Below, one piece after another: positions 63,332-64,000 of a stretch of 64,000 bases of DNA (its first letter is position 1; each line of letters starts with the position of its first letter). A program made the translations under genes and the position numbers. The notes below the pieces were generated by a model. The model was given only the letters and a program-made list of their open reading frames with translations, did not search any database and had not been told where the DNA came from. The stretch comes from an uncultured Alistipes sp. (GTDB lineage: Bacteria > Bacteroidota > Bacteroidia > Bacteroidales > Rikenellaceae), in assembly GCA_947591475.1 (NCBI GenBank), contig CANQDE010000001.1, positions 248,001-312,000 on the forward strand, given 5' to 3'.

Positions 63332-64000
63332 TTATAAAGGGATTCCTCCTGTTTTGCTGTTACTGCGAGGGCCTACAAATCGGCTGCGACTTTCTACAAG
63401 GTAATTGAGTAATACGCACAAATTCAAAAACACATATATGATCCATCCGACAACGGTATTTCCGTTTACTGAGCGAATCTGCCGTGCAAATTCGGCTTCG
63501 GGTCTCTCACCGAGGTCGAAATGCGCATAGCCATCGAACGAGTAGTGCGACAAACCTCCGCCTCCGATGACGGGAATCAGTTTATTTTTCTCACCGAACT
63601 GGCGAATCTTTTTCTCCACATCAGCCCATGCTGTGGTTTCACGAGCCTCGAGTTCCGCCGCACGAACGGGAATAACCATAAGATTCCAACTCTCAATATC
63701 GCTCTCTATTTGTGCAAGTTTTTCATCTTTGGGCAGTTTTACAATAGCACGTGCTTTGGTCTCCCAATCTTCGACTTTGAAGCCCACGATAGAATCGGCA
63801 TATCTGGCAAGTTCCTTATCCACACCGTAGGACTGCTTTGAAAGACGATAGTTCACTACCTGCTCACTTGCTTCGGTCAAAAACTTATTGCACTGATAGT
63901 CATAGTTGTTGTACATATCCTTTATGGCCTTAATTTCCTGACGGGCGAGGTTTTGCACCGACTCTTTTTCGGCGACCACATAGAAAAAACGCTGGAAGGG
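63332..64000 (-). CDS. Membrane protein of the island operon, C-terminal part (cut by window end)
   Basis: The frame is open to the window edge (the last residues before the cut read PFQRFFYVVAEKESVQ), so the N-terminus lies outside. The visible 223 residues are a helical soluble part (about 1-150, with charged heptads), a Gly/aromatic stretch (VIGGGGLSHYSFDGYAHFDLGE), then one membrane helix (WIIYVFLNLCVLLNYLVE) and a short basic end. The GTPase gene begins 28 bases downstream, so this gene belongs to the same operon and the operon's start is not in the window. Function unknown. Confidence 0.65.
   Translation of the reverse strand, partial: PFQRFFYVVAEKESVQNLARQEIKAIKDMYNNYDYQCNKFLTEASEQVVNYRLSKQSYGVDKELARYADSIVGFKVEDWETKARAIVKLPKDEKLAQIESDIESWNLMVIPVRAAELEARETTAWADVEKKIRQFGEKNKLIPVIGGGGLSHYSFDGYAHFDLGERPEAEFARQIRSVNGNTVVGWIIYVFLNLCVLLNYLVESRSRFVGPRSNSKTGGIPL

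Noticed and set aside
51249..64000. Prophage or conjugative element
   Set aside because: No integrase, relaxase, capsid, tail or Tra-type genes are visible in this part; only one broken transposase. Genes outside the window could change this.

Overview
The window is a chromosomal segment of a GC-rich member of the Bacteroidota, most likely an Alistipes-like (Rikenellaceae) gut bacterium. Supporting signs are repeated TAnnTTTG promoter elements (the Bacteroidota -7 box), TonB-dependent receptors with carboxypeptidase-regulatory N-termini, an FtsK gene followed by a LolA-like gene, a PL10 pectate lyase, lipoproteins with an acidic residue run after the lipobox cysteine, and a tmRNA tag ending YALAA. 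The genus is an inference from gene content; no rRNA is present.

Layout. 1-8.6 kb: end of argS, an OmpA-like exported protein, a small conserved protein, a GH13 glycosidase, a TPM/LemA pair and an outer-membrane receptor. 8.6-25.9 kb: plsC, parE, parC, aroK, murI, a repetitive LRR protein, ftsK, a LolA-like gene, gyrA and a TPR protein. 25.9-32.0 kb (minus strand): uvrB, udk, gyrB and an ftsE-like ATPase. All four type IIA topoisomerase subunits therefore lie within about 21.5 kb. 32.0-36.2 kb: stacked intergenic repeats, tmRNA, a YefM/YoeB toxin-antitoxin pair, a pectate lyase and serB. 36.7-48.4 kb: a cobalamin locus. A plus-strand operon cobU-cobT-cobS-cobC meets a minus-strand operon cbiA-cobO-cobQ-cobD-cbiB head to head with overlapping stop codons. 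A cobalamin riboswitch then precedes a BtuB-type receptor and a CbiK-type cobaltochelatase that carries a lipoprotein signal. 48.8-51.1 kb: a further TonB-dependent receptor.

From about 51.25 kb to the window end the base composition turns clearly A+T-richer. This part looks like an acquired island: an empty AT-rich stretch, a degenerate IS1595-type transposase, then nine tightly spaced minus-strand genes running past the right edge. These encode a TRAFAC-like GTPase with a helical N-terminus, several single-span or exported proteins, two paralogues flanking a DUF1294 membrane protein, and a large membrane-anchored protein of transthyretin/Ig-like modules. I do not recognise this set as a described system; it is the best candidate for something new.

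Three families of dispersed intergenic repeats (called A, B and C here) occupy many gaps between genes. Families A and B have imperfect terminal inverted repeats like miniature transposable elements; one family A copy abuts the tmRNA promoter.
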